From NCBI RefSeq assembly GCF_040239565.1, contig NZ_JBEHWS010000007.1, positions 124,001 through 188,000 of the forward strand: DNA of 64,000 nt, given 5' to 3'. The notes under the pieces are model-generated. The model searched no databases. It was not told the origin of the DNA and was given only the letters and a program-made list of their open reading frames with translations. Each line of letters opens with the position of its first letter. Position 1 is the stretch's first letter. Of the stretch, positions 20,847 through 30,004 are shown piece after piece. The position numbers and the translations under genes are program-made. This DNA is from Fulvimarina sp040239565 (GTDB lineage: Bacteria > Pseudomonadota > Alphaproteobacteria > Rhizobiales > Rhizobiaceae).

Positions 20847-22085
20847 TCAGTTCTGGCGCAGATAGTTCAGAACCGCCTTGGAGGGATTTCCGTCCGCCGT
20901 CATCCCGGCCCGGTTCTGGATGGCTGTGATCGCGCCCTTGGAGCCTGAGCCGATCTTACCATCGATCTTGCCGTCATAAAGCCCCCGGGCGGCGAGTCGC
21001 TTCTGGAGCTCGAAGCGCTCGTCCATGGAAAGCGGTGTGTAGCCCCGCGGCCAGTCGTTTACGAGGCCGCTGTAGCCGCCGATCTGATCGCCCAGCATGC
21101 CGACCGCAAGCGCGTATTTGTCCGCGTTGTTATAGCTCTTCAGGACGAAGAAGTTCTTCATCATGAGGAAAGCCGGACCGCTGTCACCGGCAAGCCGGAC
21201 GAGGTTCGCCCGGTCACCGATATTGGGAAGAGGTCGGCCGTCGGCCCGCGTGAAGCCGAGCGATGCCCACTGGCTGATCGTGCGGTTGTCGCGCTCCAGC
21301 CGGCCACCACGATACTGGGCCGGAACCCGAACCTCGTAGCCCCAGGTCTTGCCGGTCTGCCAACCGTTCTTGCGCAGAAGATTGGCGGCAGTCGCAAGTG
21401 CGTCCGGCACCGACTCCCAGATGTTGGCGTGACCGTCCCCGTCCATATCGGCCATGTAGGCGCGGTAACTCGTCGGAATGAACTGGGTATGGCCCATCGC
21501 GCCGGCCCAGGAGCTGATGAGCTCGTTCGGCTTGATGTGTCCGTCCTGGACGATCTTGAGCGCCGCGATCAGCTGCTGGCGGGCGAACTTGGCACGGCGC
21601 TTATCGAGATAGGCGAGCGTTGCCAACGAGCGCGGCAGGCTCTTCATTACGTCGTCGCGCTTGAGAATTTCGCCGTAATTGGTTTCCATCGACCAGATGG
21701 CGAGCAAAATGTCGCGATCGACGCCGTAGCGGCTCTCGATCCGGTCCAGCCAGCTGGAGAGGCGACTGCGATAGGCCTGTCCGGTCCTGACCTGCATCTC
21801 GTTGACGCGGTTGTCGATATAATCCCAGACCTTCGATTTAAATTCGGGCTGGTAGCGCGCCTTTTCCAGAACATCCGGATCGGGCGAGGTCACGCCGGCA
21901 AAGGCGTTGCGATAGACGTCCCGCCGAACGCCGTTCTGCGCCGCCGTGTTCTCGAACGACTGAATCCAGTTGCGGAAGCCGGCATCCGCATGCGCGCTGG
22001 CGGGAACGAGGCTGGTGGCGACTGCGAGCGCCAATGCCGCGCCGAACGTTCTCAGCCGCGTGTGTAGATTTTCGAAATACTTCAT
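20847..22085 (-). CDS. membrane-associated lytic murein transglycosylase, MltB family
   Basis: 412 residues: signal peptide ending near ASAHADA, an SLT_2 (MltB-like) domain at about 35-330 with the catalytic Glu E134 in WSMETNYGE, GAMGHTQFIPTSY and PRGYTP, and a C-terminal peptidoglycan-binding_1 domain (LQKRLAARGLYDGKIDGKIG). It cleaves the MurNAc-GlcNAc bond in the periplasm with formation of anhydro-MurNAc. No lipobox is visible, so it is probably soluble. The start ATG at 22085 gives a complete signal peptide. It is divergent from galU. Confidence 0.92.
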   Translation of the reverse strand: MKYFENLHTRLRTFGAALALAVATSLVPASAHADAGFRNWIQSFENTAAQNGVRRDVYRNAFAGVTSPDPDVLEKARYQPEFKSKVWDYIDNRVNEMQVRTGQAYRSRLSSWLDRIESRYGVDRDILLAIWSMETNYGEILKRDDVMKSLPRSLATLAYLDKRRAKFARQQLIAALKIVQDGHIKPNELISSWAGAMGHTQFIPTSYRAYMADMDGDGHANIWESVPDALATAANLLRKNGWQTGKTWGYEVRVPAQYRGGRLERDNRTISQWASLGFTRADGRPLPNIGDRANLVRLAGDSGPAFLMMKNFFVLKSYNNADKYALAVGMLGDQIGGYSGLVNDWPRGYTPLSMDERFELQKRLAARGLYDGKIDGKIGSGSKGAITAIQNRAGMTADGNPSKAVLNYLRQN

Positions 22086-22161
22086 GACTTCAAGCGTTTC
22101 CCTCGATAGCTCGATATCAATCGATACGATGCGCTAAGAGCATTAACTTTTCGTTTACCCT

Positions 22162-22185
22162 GAGGATTTGTTCGCCCAAATCCTC
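22162..22185. repeat. perfect 9-bp inverted repeat GAGGATTTG / CAAATCCTC
   Basis: Arms at 22162-22170 and 22177-22185 with a 6-base centre TTCGCC, lying in the 217-base gap between the divergent mltB-like and galU genes. It could be an operator or a leader hairpin of galU; there is no T-run. Confidence 0.5.
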
Positions 22186-22302
22186 CTGACCCCAGCATGG
22201 CTCCTCGCAGCTTTTTTCGGCAAAAGAGAGACGGCGTTGCCTTTTGCGTGGGAAACCTATTCTTCAGGCAGCAAGGGCATGACGACATCTGGAGGTTTAT
22301 CA

Positions 22303-23190
22303 ATGAAGCGTGTGCGCAAAGCTGTTTTTCCGGTCGCGGGTCTTGGCACGCGTTTTCTCCCGGCGACGAAGTCGATCCCGAAGGAGATGCTAACGGTCGT
22401 CGACCGTCCGATCATCCAGTATGTGGTCGACGAGGCACGTGAGGCCGGCATCGAGCACATGATCTTCGTGACGGGGCGCTCCAAGGAGGTGATCGAGGAC
22501 TATTTCGACATCCAGATGGAGCTCTCGACGAGCCTCGCCGAAAAAGGCAAGACCGATCGCCTCAAGATTCTGAACGATCTCCAGCCAAAACCGGGCACCA
22601 CCAGCTTCACGCGCCAGCAGGCACCGCTCGGGCTTGGCCATGCAGTGTGGTGCGCCCGCGAACTCGTCGGCAACGAGCCCTTCGCGCTTCTTCTGCCGGA
22701 TATGATCATGCAGGCGGAGAAGGGATGTCTCGCCTCGATGATGGAGCTTTATCAGAAGAACGGCGGAAACGTTCTTTCGGTCGAGGAATGCGACCCGGAT
22801 GAGACGGACAAGTACGGAATTGTAGGCAAGGGTGAAGCGATCGGCGAGGGCTTCCGGATCACCGGAATGGTCGAGAAACCCGATCCGAAGGACGCTCCCT
22901 CCAATTTCTATCTGTCTGGCCGCTATATCCTTCAGCCTGAGATTTTCGAGATTCTCGCAAACACAGGACGCGGCGCGGGCGACGAGATTCAGCTGACGGA
23001 CGGTATGGAGACCCTCTTCAAACAGCAGGAGTTCGCCGCCTATCCATTCAAGGGGCGGACCTTCGACTGCGGTTCTCCGGAAGGTTTCATCGAAGCCAAT
23101 ATTGCGTTCGCGCTGTGGCGTTCTGACATTCGGGACAAGGTCATCGACGACATAGAACGGCTGATGGAGACGGTCGAGCCACGCGGCTGA
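22303..23190 (+). CDS. galU: UTP-glucose-1-phosphate uridylyltransferase
   Basis: 295 residues from ATG 22303, with GGAGG at 22291-22295. The nucleotidyltransferase signature AVFPVAGLGTRFLPATKSIPKEML is at residues about 7-30, followed by VTGRSKEVIEDYFD and FALLLPDM. It makes UDP-glucose for LPS, exopolysaccharide and periplasmic glucan synthesis. Length and motifs are fully canonical. The frame extends upstream to 22168 but covers the inverted repeat and lacks protein character. It converges on the outer-membrane barrel gene. Confidence 0.96.
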   Translation: MKRVRKAVFPVAGLGTRFLPATKSIPKEMLTVVDRPIIQYVVDEAREAGIEHMIFVTGRSKEVIEDYFDIQMELSTSLAEKGKTDRLKILNDLQPKPGTTSFTRQQAPLGLGHAVWCARELVGNEPFALLLPDMIMQAEKGCLASMMELYQKNGGNVLSVEECDPDETDKYGIVGKGEAIGEGFRITGMVEKPDPKDAPSNFYLSGRYILQPEIFEILANTGRGAGDEIQLTDGMETLFKQQEFAAYPFKGRTFDCGSPEGFIEANIAFALWRSDIRDKVIDDIERLMETVEPRG

Positions 23191-23202
23191 CCACTTTTCG
23201 CC

Positions 23203-25014
23203 TCACCGTTGCAGACGAAGACCGATGGTGACGGTGTTGGCGGCCCAGTCTTCGCTTGGGTCGGGTTCGAAGCGTTTTTCGTATTCGTATCCACCTGACA
23301 GGGCGAGGGTGCGGTTGAGCCAGTAGGTGAAGCCGACCTCCGCCGCGAGGCCGAGTGGGTCTTTTTGCGGCCCCTCGCTCGTCTCGAGCTCCGCCGTCAG
23401 CGTCGCGTTCAGGTCTAGCTGGGCGTTGAGCGCATGAAGCAGTCCGAGCGAAGCCTCGTAATTGGCGGTCGATGTGCCGCTGTCCTTGGGTTCGAAAATC
23501 GTACGCGCTTCAAGAACCAGGTCGGTGCCGCGACGCGGCGACCAGGTCAGCGTGGCATCCACAGTCGGTGCGCTGGTCGTCTCGCCTTCTTCCGGCATGC
23601 TCCAAGCGTAACCGGCTGCCACTTCGCCGCGAACTTTCTCGGCAAGATCGAGCTGTAGGCCCGTTCTCAGCGCGGGTATCGTCGCATCCGCGTTGATCAG
23701 GCCCTTTTCATCGAACATCCGCCGGCCGACGCTCGTCTCCACGAAAGGCTGGATCGCAGGCGAAAGTCCGTAGGCGGCTCGCGCCGTCGCCGTTGCGGTC
23801 GTGTAACTCGGATCGGGAATGCCGGGTACGGTGGTGATGTAATGTTCGCGAGCAACTGTCACGCCGCCGGTGAGCGTCGTGCGTGCGATTTCGTGGCTAA
23901 GTTCCGCACCGATCGAGCCTGACAGGATTTCCGGCGTACCCGAAGCAAGATCCGCGCCCAGATCGACCTCGTCGTCGCGGCGATAGGCGATTGCGCCGCG
24001 CAGCGTGCCGTTGGTGAGAGCGCCGAATTCGAGGCGCAACCGTCCGTCCAAGGCGGCTTCCGGATTGTTCGGATCTTCTTCGCCACCAAAGTCCCGGCGA
24101 TAGGTAAGGCGCCCGTTCAGTTCGCCTTCGTGCCTCGACCAGTCGGTTTCCGCCCGAATTCGAAGCTCGGTTTCAGAAAACGCACCGCTTCCTCCGCCGG
24201 CCTTCTCGTCGATATTGGTCGTAACGCCGACGCCCTGATAGAGCTCGGGGTAGATCGTCAGTGTGCCTGCCCTGAGGCCAACCGGCGCGAATGGCTTGTC
24301 GTCCAGCTTCGGGCGAAGGATGCGTTCGATTGCGCGGGCGCGATTGTTCTCGCCGAGCAGCGAATTCGACGACAGCGTTTCACCCGCGACGCCTGCAGCG
24401 AGAGGTTGATTGCCGAGTTCGGGATCATCCTGCTCTTCCGAAACCGGTCTGGCAGGCTCTACCGCGGATCGGAGAGGGGAAAACGCATCCGATGTTTCGT
24501 CTTCCTCGGTCGTGAGGCTGGACTCATCGTCCTCATCCCGGCGTTTTTCCGGCGCAACTGCTCCTGCCGGCGCAGCCGGGGCGTCAGCCTCATAGGGGTC
24601 GAGAGTGTCGGAGCTTTCCTCACGACCTGCGAATATATCGAAGTCCTGGCTTTCTGGCTCTTTTGCCTCTTCCGGCTCCGGTCGGCCATATTCTTCGTCG
24701 TCCAGCCGATCGACGGTGGCGCCTTCCTGATAGAGTTCGCGCAGCAGCTCGCGCTCCGAGGTGGTCAGCGCTTCGTTGTTCTTCATGAAGAGTGAGCTGC
24801 GCTGTCCGAGCGGCTCACGGTCGCGGTCGCTGGTTTCGTTCACGCCTTCGCGTTCGAAACGGTCGCGAGGGGCGGATGGAACCTGCCGGAGGTCGCGCAT
24901 AGCGCTGTCCTGAGCGTGAATGGGCAAGGGGAGCAAGAGAACGCTGGACAGGGCTGTGCAGGCGGCGAGAAAGCCGGTCCGTCTGCGTCCGCTCCGGTGT
25001 TTTGTCCCAGCCAT
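23203..25014 (-). CDS. outer-membrane beta-barrel protein with acidic N-terminal linker
   Basis: About 603 residues from ATG 25014. A basic N-terminus and signal peptide ending LPIHAQD are followed by an acidic, disordered-looking region rich in Glu/Asp/Pro (about residues 30-230), then about 350 residues of alternating hydrophobic/polar strands (for example TLTIYPELYQGVGVTTN, LALSGGYEYEKRF) ending in LRLQR. This fits a porin-like barrel of the rhizobial BBP2-type outer-membrane family; no specific role can be given. The frame is open to 25143, but that extension would precede the signal peptide. It is divergent from the kdsD-type gene. Confidence 0.8.
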   Translation of the reverse strand: MAGTKHRSGRRRTGFLAACTALSSVLLLPLPIHAQDSAMRDLRQVPSAPRDRFEREGVNETSDRDREPLGQRSSLFMKNNEALTTSERELLRELYQEGATVDRLDDEEYGRPEPEEAKEPESQDFDIFAGREESSDTLDPYEADAPAAPAGAVAPEKRRDEDDESSLTTEEDETSDAFSPLRSAVEPARPVSEEQDDPELGNQPLAAGVAGETLSSNSLLGENNRARAIERILRPKLDDKPFAPVGLRAGTLTIYPELYQGVGVTTNIDEKAGGGSGAFSETELRIRAETDWSRHEGELNGRLTYRRDFGGEEDPNNPEAALDGRLRLEFGALTNGTLRGAIAYRRDDEVDLGADLASGTPEILSGSIGAELSHEIARTTLTGGVTVAREHYITTVPGIPDPSYTTATATARAAYGLSPAIQPFVETSVGRRMFDEKGLINADATIPALRTGLQLDLAEKVRGEVAAGYAWSMPEEGETTSAPTVDATLTWSPRRGTDLVLEARTIFEPKDSGTSTANYEASLGLLHALNAQLDLNATLTAELETSEGPQKDPLGLAAEVGFTYWLNRTLALSGGYEYEKRFEPDPSEDWAANTVTIGLRLQR

Positions 25015-25136
25015 CTTCGAAGACGGACTCTCGTATTTGCCGCACAAGTTCGGCCACGCGAAGAGCAGCCTTTGGAGAAGATGAAGATTTATGGTTAAGA
25101 AATCATATACCGCGCCGAAGCCGGCTCGCGGCCTGA

Positions 25137-26177
25137 ATGCCAAAGCTTAAGAGACCCCCCGTGTCCCAGATCACCACGAGTGCACTGCGTACGTCCGCCG
25201 ACGACGAGAGCCAGACGACCGCGATTCTGTCCGCCCTAAGGACGATTGCGACGGAAGCCGAGGGGCTGAAGGCGCTCAGCGAAGATCTGGTCGGCGACCG
25301 CGCCGCCGCTTTCGAACGCACGATCGCCCGAATTCTGGAGATGCGTGGCCGCATCGTCGTGACCGGAGTCGGCAAGAGCGGCCATATCGGGACGAAGATG
25401 GCGGCGACCTTCGCCTCGACCGGGACCCCGGCCTTCTTCGTTCATGCAGCCGAGGCCAATCATGGCGATCTCGGAATGATCGGACGCGAGGACATCATTC
25501 TCGCCCTTTCATGGTCCGGCGAAACGAGTGAGCTCAAGGGTATCCTCGATTATTCGCGCCGCTTCGGGATCACCTTGATCGCGATGACCTCGAAGCCGGA
25601 TTCAGCGCTCGGGCGCAGCGCCGACGAGCTCCTGCTATTGCCTCAGGCGACCGAAGCGTGTCCGCACGGCCTAGCGCCGACAACTTCCACCACGCTGCAG
25701 ATGGCGCTTGGGGATGCGCTCGCGGTCGCGCTTTTGGAGCAGCGCCGATTCACGCCGCAGGATTTCCGCATCTATCATCCGGGCGGAAAACTTGGAGCCA
25801 GCCTCGTGCGGGTCGGGGACGTCATGCATGCGGGCGATGAGATGCCGCTCGTCGCCTCGGGTGCGCTGATGTCGGAAGCGATCCTAATGATGTCGCGCAA
25901 GAGCTTCGGCTGCGTCGCGGTGACCGATGATGGGGGGCGCCTCACCGGGATCATCACCGACGGCGATCTGCGGCGGCACATTTCATCCGATCTTCTTGCG
26001 AAGACTGTCGACGATGTCATGACGCAAAATCCGAAAACCGTCGAGCCGGACACCCTCGCAATGACCGCGCTTGAGACGATCAATGCCTCGAACATCACAT
26101 CGCTGATGGTCGTGGACGATAAAAAGCCGGTCGGCATCGTGCATCTGCACGATCTTCTGAGGATCGGAGTGGCCTGA
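25137..26177 (+). CDS. kdsD: arabinose-5-phosphate isomerase, KpsF/GutQ family
   Basis: 346 residues with an SIS domain (RGRIVVTGVGKSGHIGTKMAATFASTG and LALSWSGETSELKGILDY; active-site His candidates in the AEANHGD segment) and a C-terminal CBS pair (about 215-345). It converts ribulose-5-P to arabinose-5-P, the first step of KDO synthesis for LPS. The ATG at 25137 and a GTG at 25161 are both possible starts, and neither has a strong ribosome site. galU nearby fits an envelope-sugar context. GutQ-like substrate use cannot be excluded. Confidence 0.9.
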   Translation: MPKLKRPPVSQITTSALRTSADDESQTTAILSALRTIATEAEGLKALSEDLVGDRAAAFERTIARILEMRGRIVVTGVGKSGHIGTKMAATFASTGTPAFFVHAAEANHGDLGMIGREDIILALSWSGETSELKGILDYSRRFGITLIAMTSKPDSALGRSADELLLLPQATEACPHGLAPTTSTTLQMALGDALAVALLEQRRFTPQDFRIYHPGGKLGASLVRVGDVMHAGDEMPLVASGALMSEAILMMSRKSFGCVAVTDDGGRLTGIITDGDLRRHISSDLLAKTVDDVMTQNPKTVEPDTLAMTALETINASNITSLMVVDDKKPVGIVHLHDLLRIGVA

Positions 26178-26260
26178 GGGTGCGGCCGGTCGGCTAAAAT
26201 CCTGACCCGCTGCGAGTGATTTTCGCTCAGTGAGCACCGGTCCAGGTATCGAACAAACCT

Positions 26261-27313
26261 CTAAAACCACCCCTTCGAGCGGAAATAGACCGTCGGCAGC
26301 AGGCCCGAAAGCACCATCAGCACGATCGCCATCGGATAGCCGAAGGACCAGTCGAGCTCGGGCATGATGCGGAAGTTCATGCCATAGATCGATGCAATCA
26401 GCGTCGGCGGCAGGAAGGCGACCGAGGCGACGGAAAACACCTTGATGATGCCGTTCTGCTCGATCGAGATCATGCCGACGGTCGTATCAAGCAAAAAGGT
26501 CGTCTTGTTCGAGAGAAACGAACAGAAGTCGTTGAGCGAACGAACGTCCCGCGACATGATCTTAAGACGCCGCCTCAGGTTCTGGGCGCTCTTCTCCCGG
26601 CCATCGAGAACGAGTTGCAGGAATGGGGTGAGCCGGTCGAAGATTGCCAGAGCCTCGCGTACGCGAGAGGCGAGATCACCGGCCTCGCCGATTCGTTGCA
26701 GCAGTTTCTTGAATTCGGCCGTTCCGATCGGCTTCTTGCGGCTCGACGATGAGAAAATGTCCGTGGCGATCTGATCGAGATCGGACGATATCGTCTCCAG
26801 AAGGTCGGCGACCCGATCGACCACCGTTTCCAATATTCCGACGAGCAGGCTCTCCGCCTTGTGATCTTCTCCGGTGCCGGCAATAGCGGAGGAGGTGCCG
26901 GGCAGCGGTTTCTCGTCCTTCTTCAAGCCCATGATGGACGGGTCATGGCAGAGCCGGGCTGCGAAGATCTTGAAGCTCGTCGGATCGCTGTAGCGGATCG
27001 TCACCAGCCGTTTCGACGCCAGCATGAAAGTCACCGGCGCGAAGGAGGGCTGATCGCTGTGCAGCCCGTGGATCACCGGAATGTTCATCACCTCGGCGGT
27101 CTCGTCGCTATAGAGCCGGCTAGAGATTTCGATCTCCATCATCTCAGCTCGGGACGGGATCGTCGCCTCTACGAAGGCCTGAACCTTTTCGATCTCCGCC
27201 TCGCTCGGCTCCGCAAGATCGATCCAGACGGCTGCGTCCGGAATAGCCTCGTCCTCGATGTCGATGGATTGACGGGCCATCCGAAGACCATCGGAGACGT
27301 AGACGCTGATCAT
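26261..27313 (-). CDS. corA: CorA-family Mg2+/divalent cation channel
   Basis: 350 residues: large N-terminal cytoplasmic domain, long helix with LDRVADLLE-like stretches, then two C-terminal TM helices with the selectivity loop signature YGMNF (ASIYGMNFRIMPELDWSFG). CorA is a pentameric inner-membrane channel for Mg2+, in some members Co2+ or Ni2+. The last residues are the basic FRSKGWF tail. Start at the ATG 27313. It is 85 bases downstream of the histidine kinase gene on the same strand, so the two may be co-transcribed. Confidence 0.94.
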   Translation of the reverse strand: MISVYVSDGLRMARQSIDIEDEAIPDAAVWIDLAEPSEAEIEKVQAFVEATIPSRAEMMEIEISSRLYSDETAEVMNIPVIHGLHSDQPSFAPVTFMLASKRLVTIRYSDPTSFKIFAARLCHDPSIMGLKKDEKPLPGTSSAIAGTGEDHKAESLLVGILETVVDRVADLLETISSDLDQIATDIFSSSSRKKPIGTAEFKKLLQRIGEAGDLASRVREALAIFDRLTPFLQLVLDGREKSAQNLRRRLKIMSRDVRSLNDFCSFLSNKTTFLLDTTVGMISIEQNGIIKVFSVASVAFLPPTLIASIYGMNFRIMPELDWSFGYPMAIVLMVLSGLLPTVYFRSKGWF

Positions 27314-27398
27314 TGCGGAACGGCCATCCTCTCGCTATTCGGCCGCGGCCGCGAACGCCACGTCAGTGGACCGGCCTCGCGACCGGCGCGGACGGCCG

Positions 27399-29273
27399 TC
27401 ATAGGTTCTTTCCGGCTTCGCCCGAAACAGTTTCCACGATCGGTTCGGCGCTTTCGGGCGGTGCTTCCAGACTCCAGATGACGCCCGTCTGCTCAAAGCT
27501 CATGGAAGCGGACCCGCCAAGACCGCGCGCGGTCATTTTCTGTGTGACGAGCGTTCCGAAGCCTGACCGGCTGGGCTTCTTGACAGGCGGGCCGCCGCTT
27601 TCGCGCCATTCCATCTCGAATTTCTCGCCATGAGACCACGTGATCTGCACTTGCCCGTCTTCGACGGACAAGGCGCCGTATTTCGCTGCATTGGTGGCGA
27701 GTTCGTGGAGCGCGAGGCCGATCGTCTGAGCGACGGAGGCGTTCACCCGGAGCTTCGGACCCTCGTAGCGTATCCGCTTGCTCTGAACGCCGAAGGCTGA
27801 AAGCTGGTTCTCGATGAGAGCGGAGAGTTCCACGCTCTCCCAGCCCTTGTTGGAGAGAAGCTCGGCCGAGCGCGCGAGCGAGGCAAGAGCATCCGATAGG
27901 GTGTTGAGGAATTCGCCGGTATCGGCGCTTTCCCGCGCCGCGCGCCGAGCGATGGCGGCGACGAGCGCATACTGGTTTTTCGCCCGATGGGTCATTTCCC
28001 GCATCAGCAGGCGGGTCTGCTCCTCGGCCTCGATGCGGTCGCGCGAGGCGCGGTTCAGAACCTTCGAGACCTCGCCGATCTCAGCGATATCAGTCGCGAC
28101 GGTGAGGGCTGGCTCGCCGCGACCGATCGCGTGGGCCTGTTTTGAAAGAGCCAGTATCGGACGGGACACCCGGCGCCCCATCATGATTCCGAGGAAAACG
28201 CTGAAGGCCGTGAGCACGAGGCCGAAGGCGATCAAGGTGTACCAGGACCGCATGATCGGCCGTTCGATCGCGGCGGTCGATACGGTGACGATCGTGCGCC
28301 AGCGGGTGAGTTCGGAAGTCTTCGAGGCGTCGATGAGATCGTCGTCCTCGTTGAAGGCGGGGAGGGACGGACCGGCACCGTCCTCGATCCGGCGCGGTCC
28401 GAACATCTGTCCATCCGCGGCCCCGCCTGAGAAAACCTGCTCACCGTCCGCGTCTTCGACGATCACGGACCACGCGCCGGGGAGGTTCTGTTCCTCGATG
28501 ACGTTGTCGAGACTGTCCAGCGGCTTGGTCAGCGCCAAGACGTAACGCGTGCCTTCGAGTTCCGTGGTCGGAACTGCGACGAAGAAAACCAGCTCTTCGA
28601 GCCTTGGATCGAAGGCGACGCCGGAGACGTCGGGATCGCCGGTCGCCCGCGCCGCGTCGATGATCTGCCGTTCGTGTTTTTGGACGACCGGTTCAAACGG
28701 CGCGCTGCTCGTCGATACGATGACGTTACCCTGGTCGTCGACAAGATCGGCGACGATGCCGCTGCCCTTCAAGGCGCGGACGGAACGCTCTCGAAAATTC
28801 AGAAAATCTTTGCTTTCGATGGTCCCGGAAGTCGCCAGAACCCGGGCGGTCGCAAGCAGCCCGACCACTTCCCGGTCGAAAGCGTTCGAAACGATTTCTG
28901 CCATGTCGCCCACCTGAGCGCGGGCAAGTTCCTGCTGCTGATCGGAAAAGCGGAATATGAGAAAGGCGCTGAAGAGAAGGGCCGGCGCGAGAACCGTCAG
29001 TGTCAGCGTGGTCAGGTGGACGAGAAGCGAGGGGCGAAGCATGGCATGGGCGAGGCGTCCGGTCCGCAGGCGTCCCCAGGGCGGCGACACGCGCCCCCAT
29101 CGCAGAAGCCAATTCGACTGGCCCGCCTTTTTGCCGAGGCTCATGAAATCAGGTGCCCTGCCGCTTCGCCAAAACGAAGCCATCATCGTTCCGGCTTTGC
29201 CCCATTGATAGCCCATGCCAAAGCTCAAGGCTCGGCGAATGCCACAAGCCTCGCGCACAGCGCTATCGCTCAT
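27399..29273 (-). CDS. HWE/HisKA_2 family sensor histidine kinase
   Basis: Up to 624 residues; the true start is uncertain and may be an ATG near 29183 or 29144. TM1 lies at about 86-108, a periplasmic sensor domain at 110-340, TM2 at 344-363, and HAMP after that. The phospho-acceptor is H429 in REMTHRAKNQ. The ATPase has LHELATNAAKYGALS (522-536) and the WRE motif (EWRESGG) that define the HWE group. In alphaproteobacteria these kinases often feed the general stress response (PhyR-type) or light/stress pathways. No response regulator is adjacent, so it is an orphan. Confidence 0.9.
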   Translation of the reverse strand: MSDSAVREACGIRRALSFGMGYQWGKAGTMMASFWRSGRAPDFMSLGKKAGQSNWLLRWGRVSPPWGRLRTGRLAHAMLRPSLLVHLTTLTLTVLAPALLFSAFLIFRFSDQQQELARAQVGDMAEIVSNAFDREVVGLLATARVLATSGTIESKDFLNFRERSVRALKGSGIVADLVDDQGNVIVSTSSAPFEPVVQKHERQIIDAARATGDPDVSGVAFDPRLEELVFFVAVPTTELEGTRYVLALTKPLDSLDNVIEEQNLPGAWSVIVEDADGEQVFSGGAADGQMFGPRRIEDGAGPSLPAFNEDDDLIDASKTSELTRWRTIVTVSTAAIERPIMRSWYTLIAFGLVLTAFSVFLGIMMGRRVSRPILALSKQAHAIGRGEPALTVATDIAEIGEVSKVLNRASRDRIEAEEQTRLLMREMTHRAKNQYALVAAIARRAARESADTGEFLNTLSDALASLARSAELLSNKGWESVELSALIENQLSAFGVQSKRIRYEGPKLRVNASVAQTIGLALHELATNAAKYGALSVEDGQVQITWSHGEKFEMEWRESGGPPVKKPSRSGFGTLVTQKMTARGLGGSASMSFEQTGVIWSLEAPPESAEPIVETVSGEAGKNL

Positions 29274-29427
29274 GAAGGACTAGACCTGACTTGAGTTGGC
29301 GTGACAAGCGCCGGAAAAGCCGAGGAAATCGGCCCTGCGTTGAAAAATGCGGTTCACCGGGGGCTTCCCCGAATGTGACCGATTCGGCGCCTTGCCGGAA
29401 TGCCGTCAGGCTGTTGCTCATCGGCAA

Positions 29428-29823
29428 CTACATGTAGTCGCTCAGCCCCGGCACGGATTTCAGTGCGCGATCGACCGTCTCTTCACCAGCATGCTGCTTT
29501 GCAAAGGTGACGAGTTCCTTTGCGACGGTGCGGATCTGCTCGACATCGAGGCCGAGTCCAGTCAACTTCGACCCGAGCGCCATGATCGCGCTGGAGCCGG
29601 CGAGGCTGCCCATCAGCCCGCCGAGGAGGCCGCCACTTCCAGTCTGCGTTTTGCCGGCTTCGACGATCGCGTCTTCCGATCCCGGCATTGCGCCGAGCAT
29701 CTGGTCGACCTCCGGCCCTTCTCCCTGAGCCTTGATGAAAGCCAGGATGTGGCCGACGGCAGCCTTCGCCGTCTGCGCGTCGAGCCCGGCCTCGCTGGAG
29801 ATGCGGGTGAGAAGTTGTTCCAT
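29428..29823 (-). CDS. DUF2267/DUF2780-like small protein
   Basis: 131 residues from ATG 29823, with AAGGAGAG upstream; the open frame reaches 29943 but that part looks non-coding. The pattern is a helical N-terminus (MEQLLTRISSEAGLDAQTAK), a Gly-rich segment GGLLGGLMGSLAG, and a helical C-terminus ending VPGLSDYM. Rhizobial homologues are annotated as uncharacterised DUF2267/DUF2780-type proteins; no activity is known. It is divergent from the YjgR-type ATPase. The 154 bases between it and the kinase gene hold nothing I recognise. Confidence 0.7.
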   Translation of the reverse strand: MEQLLTRISSEAGLDAQTAKAAVGHILAFIKAQGEGPEVDQMLGAMPGSEDAIVEAGKTQTGSGGLLGGLMGSLAGSSAIMALGSKLTGLGLDVEQIRTVAKELVTFAKQHAGEETVDRALKSVPGLSDYM

Positions 29824-30004
29824 AGTGGCGTCTCTCCTTATGGATCGAAGGTGCTCGTAATCGCAGCGCCATTCCAGAATAGGACGTGCGCTTGAAACAC
29901 CAATAATCGCCGCTAAAGCCGCGCCATACGGCAGAACGTCCAACTTGTTCCGCGATACCGGCTGAGGCTAAACCTGAACGGATTGAACGAGAGGGGCCGT
30001 GGCC

